From VRUE01 sp963840565 (GTDB taxonomy: Bacteria > Actinomycetota > Thermoleophilia > Solirubrobacterales > 70-9): a stretch of DNA of 64,000 nucleotides. The notes below the pieces were generated by a model. That model was not told the DNA's origin. It ran no database searches and was given only the letters and a program-made list of their open reading frames with translations. Position 1 is the stretch's first letter. The number at the start of each line of letters is the position of its first letter. Below, piece by piece: positions 60,640 through 64,000 of the stretch. The stretch is taken from assembly GCA_963840565.1 (NCBI GenBank), contig CAWIZH010000006.1, positions 124,001 to 188,000 on the forward strand, read 5' to 3'. Position numbers and translations under genes: made by a program.

Positions 60640-61947
60640 GTGGCCCAATCTCGCTCTCACCGGAAGCTGGTCATGGCGATCCTCGTCGTCGCGACGCTGC
60701 TCGGCCTCGTCTCGGTCCTCTCGATCTGGGTCAAGCGCCAGGCGCTGGAGACCGACACCTGGACGAATACGAGCACGAAGCTGCTCGAAAACCACGCGGT
60801 CAACGAAGCGCTCTCCGCCTACATGGTGGAAGCGCTCTACGAAAACGTCGACGTGCAGGGCGAACTGGCGGGGGCCCTGCCTCCCGCCGCCAAGCCGCTC
60901 GCGGGACCGGCAGCCGCCGGCCTTCGCACTCTTGCCGCCAAGCTCGCCTCCGAGGCCTTGAGCCGACCGCGGGTGCAAGCGCTCTGGGAAGAAGCGAACC
61001 GCAACGCGCACTCACTCTTCCTCGAAGTGATCGAAGGCGGCGGCGACAAGCTCTCGACCGAAGGGGGCGCGGTGACGCTCGAACTCGGCCCGATCGTCGA
61101 ACGCCTCGGTGCCCAGCTCGGCATCGACGTTGCCTCCAAGCTGCCGCCCGAAGCGGCGGAAATCCAGCTGCTCGAATCGGACCAGCTCTCTACTGCGCAG
61201 GATGCGGTAAACGCATTGAAGGGGCTCTCGCTGATCCTGCCGCTGATCACGCTCGCCCTCTACGCGCTCGCCGTCTACCTGGCCCGCGGCTGGCGCCGCG
61301 AGGCGGTCCGCGCCTGGGGAATCAGCTGGATGTTGATTGGCCTGCTCGTCCTGATCATCCGTTCGGTTGCCGGCGAAGCCCTCGTCGGCAGCCTTTCCAG
61401 CTCGGAGTCGGTGGAACCGGCGGTCAGCGCGGTCTGGGACATCGCTACCTCCCTGCTGCGCAACGGCGGCATCGCGATGTTCTCCTACGGCCTCGTCATC
61501 TTCGCCGGCGCCGTGCTGGCGGGCCCGCTCGGATTCGCCAAGCGCGCCCGTCGCTCACTGGCGCCGCTCCTGCGCGATCGGCTCAGCGCCTACGCCGCCG
61601 CCGCCTTCCTCGTCCTCCTCCTGCTCTGGTGGGGACCGACCGAAGGCTTCCGCCGGCCGCTGCCGCTACTTGTCCTGCTCGCCCTCTTCATCGCCGGGAT
61701 CGAGGCGCTGCGCGGCCAGACCCTGCGCGAGTTCCCCGCGGAGACCTGGGACACGCTGCGCGAACGCTGGGCAGAGCGACTTGCCCGGCGCCGCTCCCCG
61801 GGCACCGAGGTTGCCACCGTACCGGCCGGCGCTGCGAGCCCAGAGTCGACTCGTGTCAGCGAGCTCGAGCGACTCGTCGCCCTGCGCGATGCCGGTGCTC
61901 TCGACGCCGAGGAGTTCGCCCGGGAGAAGCAGCGCCTGCTGCGATGA
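60640..61947 (+). CDS. Membrane protein with C-terminal SHOCT motif
   Basis: 435 residues. N-terminal helix, a helical extracytoplasmic region, then four helices and a cytoplasmic tail that ends in an SHOCT-like LERLVALRDAGALDAEEFAREK. Such tails often mediate oligomer contacts. No enzyme motif. GTG start at 60640. Confidence 0.82.
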   Translation: MAQSRSHRKLVMAILVVATLLGLVSVLSIWVKRQALETDTWTNTSTKLLENHAVNEALSAYMVEALYENVDVQGELAGALPPAAKPLAGPAAAGLRTLAAKLASEALSRPRVQALWEEANRNAHSLFLEVIEGGGDKLSTEGGAVTLELGPIVERLGAQLGIDVASKLPPEAAEIQLLESDQLSTAQDAVNALKGLSLILPLITLALYALAVYLARGWRREAVRAWGISWMLIGLLVLIIRSVAGEALVGSLSSSESVEPAVSAVWDIATSLLRNGGIAMFSYGLVIFAGAVLAGPLGFAKRARRSLAPLLRDRLSAYAAAAFLVLLLLWWGPTEGFRRPLPLLVLLALFIAGIEALRGQTLREFPAETWDTLRERWAERLARRRSPGTEVATVPAGAASPESTRVSELERLVALRDAGALDAEEFAREKQRLLR

Positions 61948-61980
61948 GCCCGTCTGTTCGGGCACCGCTCTGGAGTGGGA

Positions 61981-62053
61981 AGCCGACGCCCGGATTCGAA
62001 CCGGGGACCCCTTCATTACGAGTGAAGTGCTCTACCAACTGAGCTACGTCGGC
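61981..62053 (-). tRNA. tRNA-Thr (anticodon CGU)
   Basis: Cloverleaf on the minus strand: acceptor GCCGACG/CGTCGGC, anticodon stem CTTCA/TGAAG around loop CTCGTAA (anticodon CGT in DNA), T-arm CCCGGTTCGAATCCGGG. 73 bases including the discriminator. The 3' CCA is not encoded. Confidence 0.95.
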
Positions 62054-62107
62054 GGGTTGGCTCCATTGTAGGAGCGGGGCGGGGAGCGGGGTTCCGCCGC
62101 CTCCGAG

Positions 62108-62746
62108 TTGAAGATTGGGGGCGTGCCGAGGGTCCGGGAAGCGAAGCATCGCGAGGAGAACGAGATCGAGTTCTCGCGGATCGTCGCCTTCAGCGACGGG
62201 GTCTTCGCGATCGCGATCACGCTGCTGGTGCTGAACCTCGGCGTGGGCGAAGACGTCAAGGGCGGCGAACTGGGCAAGGTGCTCTGGGAAAATCACCAGG
62301 ATCTCATCGCCTACGCGCTCAGCTTTGCCGTGATCGGGCGCTTCTGGATCGTCCACCACCGCTTCTTCGGCGAGGTGACCGGCTTCGACAGCAGGCTGAT
62401 CTGGCTCAACCTCTTCTATCTCGCCTGGATCGTGCTGATCCCCTTCAGCAGCCAGGTTCTCGGCGACTACGGTGGCACGACGGCGGCTGAGGTCCTCTAC
62501 GCCGGCAACCTGGTCGGGGTGATGCTCTCCGGCACGCTGCTGTTCACCGACGCCCAGCGGGCGGGGTTGACCCGCACGGCGTCTGAGCAGGCTCGCGAGG
62601 GCCGCTACCACGCCCTCTGGATTGCCCTCGTCTTCGCCGCCTCGATCCCGATCGCCTTCGCCAACCCGGACCTTGCCCCCTACTGCTGGCTCGCCCTCTT
62701 CATCGTGCCAATGGCCGGCCGCATCGCTCGCAGAAGCCGCGCGTAG
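62108..62746 (+). CDS. TMEM175/DUF1211-like potassium channel family protein
   Basis: 212 residues with about six helices. The family signature FSDGVFAIAITLLVLNL, which lines the pore in TMEM175-type channels, is intact; RFWIVHHRFF follows. Start at TTG 62108 or GTG 62123. Confidence 0.88.
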   Translation: MKIGGVPRVREAKHREENEIEFSRIVAFSDGVFAIAITLLVLNLGVGEDVKGGELGKVLWENHQDLIAYALSFAVIGRFWIVHHRFFGEVTGFDSRLIWLNLFYLAWIVLIPFSSQVLGDYGGTTAAEVLYAGNLVGVMLSGTLLFTDAQRAGLTRTASEQAREGRYHALWIALVFAASIPIAFANPDLAPYCWLALFIVPMAGRIARRSRA

Positions 62747-62833
62747 CGTCTTCCGTGACCCTTGTGGCTGTTCTGTTGCAGGAACCTAATGTCTGCGAAA
62801 TGTATGCGCTTCGACGCCCGGTAAAATGGCATC

Positions 62834-63070
62834 ATGGAGGCGGTGAGAGAAGCGTGGACCGACCGGCGGCTCGATCGGCTCGATCACAAGGTCGACCAGT
62901 TCGGGCTGCGCGTCGACGAACGGTTTGATCGAGTCGACGAACGCTTCGACCAGCTCGAAGGTCGCTTCGATCGCTTCGAAGCCCGGTTCGACGCGTACAC
63001 CCGGTCGACGCTTCAGATGAGCGCGGTCGTGATCGCCGCGCTCATCGGTTTTATCGCCACTCAGGTCTGA
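62834..63070 (+). CDS. Small coiled-coil protein with C-terminal helix
   Basis: 78 residues. Repeated seven-residue units DERFDRV/DERFDQL/GRFDRFE/ARFDAYT build a charged coiled coil, followed by a hydrophobic segment AVVIAALIGFIA. Probably a membrane-tethered oligomer. Function unknown. Confidence 0.65.
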   Translation: MEAVREAWTDRRLDRLDHKVDQFGLRVDERFDRVDERFDQLEGRFDRFEARFDAYTRSTLQMSAVVIAALIGFIATQV

Positions 63071-63072
63071 CG

Positions 63073-64000
63073 CTACCCCGGCGCCGCCCCCTGCAGCTCT
63101 TTGCCGGAGTGGGGCTGCATGCCGCCGCAGACCGGGCAGCTTGGCTCGGGAACGACCGGCTCGCGCTCGACCTCCATCGTGCGCAGGTCGAAGATGTGAC
63201 CGACGCCGAGCGTCGAGGGCTGGGCCAGGCCGGTGAGCTGGTGCATCACGTCGAGGCCGATCTGGCCACCGATCATTCCGCAGGCCGGGCCCAGGGTCGC
63301 CGCCGGTGACATTTTGCCGCGCTGCTGCTCCATCGCCACGTCGAAGAGCGGGTAGGTGCGCCGGTAGCCGATCTCCTGGCAGGAGAAGCAACCCGTCACT
63401 TCCGGCACGTAGAGCGGCCCGACCCGGGCGACCGGCGGGAAGTGACTCATCGCGATGAAGGGGATGCGGGCGGCGAAGCAGGCGGAGTTGATCCACTGCT
63501 CGATGTCGCCCGCCGGCCAGTCGCAGGCGTCGATGACCAGGTCGTATCCGGCGATCGTCTCGGCGATCGCCGCCTCGCTGTCGAGCCGCCGCAGGCTCGT
63601 CTCGATCCGCATCGACGAGTTGAACGCCTTGAGGCGCTCTGCCGCCGCCACCGCCTTGTAGCGGCCGATGTCGGACTCGGAGAAGAGGACCTGGCGGTTG
63701 AGGTTGCTCAGCTCGACCCGGTCGAAGTCGAGCAGCAGCATCTCGCCGACGCCGACGCAGGCGAGGTTGAGCGCCGACCAGCCGCCGAGGCCGCCGACGC
63801 CAAGCACGGCGATCCGCGAGTTGGCGAGCATTTCCTGGCACTCCGACGCGGTCGGGCCGGTGGTGATGTCGCTGAAATAGCGCAGCTGGCGGTCGAAGCG
63901 CTCGACGACCTTGGCCGGGATCCGGTCGTCGTCGGCCGCATCCTCGACCACCCCGAGCTCCTCGAACTGGGCGAGGAGGTCATTGACCTCATCGGTGCCG
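63073..64000 (-). CDS. E1-like (ThiF/MoeB) adenylyltransferase, 5' end beyond window
   Basis: At least 309 residues; the frame stays open to the window edge. E1 nucleotide motif VLGVGGLGGWSALNL, acidic DFDRVELSNLNRQVLF and zinc cysteines CFSC and CPVC are present. The upstream residues GTDEVNDLLAQFEELGVVED look like the end of a PqqD/RRE-type leader-binding domain. Such enzymes adenylate a protein or peptide C-terminus. Substrate unknown. Confidence 0.85.
   Translation of the reverse strand, partial: GTDEVNDLLAQFEELGVVEDAADDDRIPAKVVERFDRQLRYFSDITTGPTASECQEMLANSRIAVLGVGGLGGWSALNLACVGVGEMLLLDFDRVELSNLNRQVLFSESDIGRYKAVAAAERLKAFNSSMRIETSLRRLDSEAAIAETIAGYDLVIDACDWPAGDIEQWINSACFAARIPFIAMSHFPPVARVGPLYVPEVTGCFSCQEIGYRRTYPLFDVAMEQQRGKMSPAATLGPACGMIGGQIGLDVMHQLTGLAQPSTLGVGHIFDLRTMEVEREPVVPEPSCPVCGGMQPHSGKELQGAAPG

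Overview
This is a GC-rich, gene-dense 64 kb stretch of what looks like an actinobacterial chromosome. Best guess is Thermoleophilia (Solirubrobacterales-like). The grounds are high GC, frequent GTG and TTG starts, a complete 14-gene nuoA-N operon, a B12-dependent ribonucleotide reductase as the only RNR seen, an archaeal-style topoisomerase I, and many overlapping stop/start pairs. No rRNA, CRISPR array, phage module or transposase gene is visible. One tRNA-Thr(CGU) is present. No gene-free stretch exceeds about 300 bases.

Layout. 1-1280: partial acyl-CoA ligase (minus strand). 1416-16313: nuoN to nuoA, a minus-strand operon of 14 coupled genes for complex I. 16415-21685: small membrane proteins, flavin reductase, cytochrome c lipoprotein, serS, a NarL-type regulator, msrB and a thioesterase-like protein. 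21824-30627: MFS transporter, HAD phosphatase, a MacB-like ABC pair, csoR with its operator, an esterase, a P450 and a membrane protein. 30651-38584: nrdJ, hemolysin III, an AbrB/PIN toxin-antitoxin pair, a frameshifted FMN reductase next to YceI and a divergent MarR regulator, a siroheme-type dehydrogenase and a sugar epimerase. 38707-46001: topA, tmk, holB, a DUF2304/GT2 pair and a two-component system. 46003-53207: a cupredoxin/beta-helix cluster, a SprT-like protein, LtrA, and a large membrane protein with an unlisted 50-residue partner opposite a MerR regulator. 53215-64000: Fic protein with an operator-like dyad, a tandem TetR regulator, aldo/keto reductase, SulP transporter, K+ channel, two decayed genes, an SHOCT membrane protein, tRNA-Thr, a TMEM175-like protein and an E1-like (ThiF) enzyme cut by the window edge.

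The most unusual signal is a population of long inverted repeats (arms 9-29 bp). Several share a conserved inner core but have outer arms that are unique to each locus yet still self-complementary. Some lie between genes, at times with the stop codons of flanking genes inside the arms. At least five lie in frame inside respiratory genes (nuoM, nuoG three times, nuoC) and add low-complexity peptides to complex I subunits. This resembles the Rickettsia palindromic elements in logic but not in sequence. Whether these are mobile and how they spread is inference.
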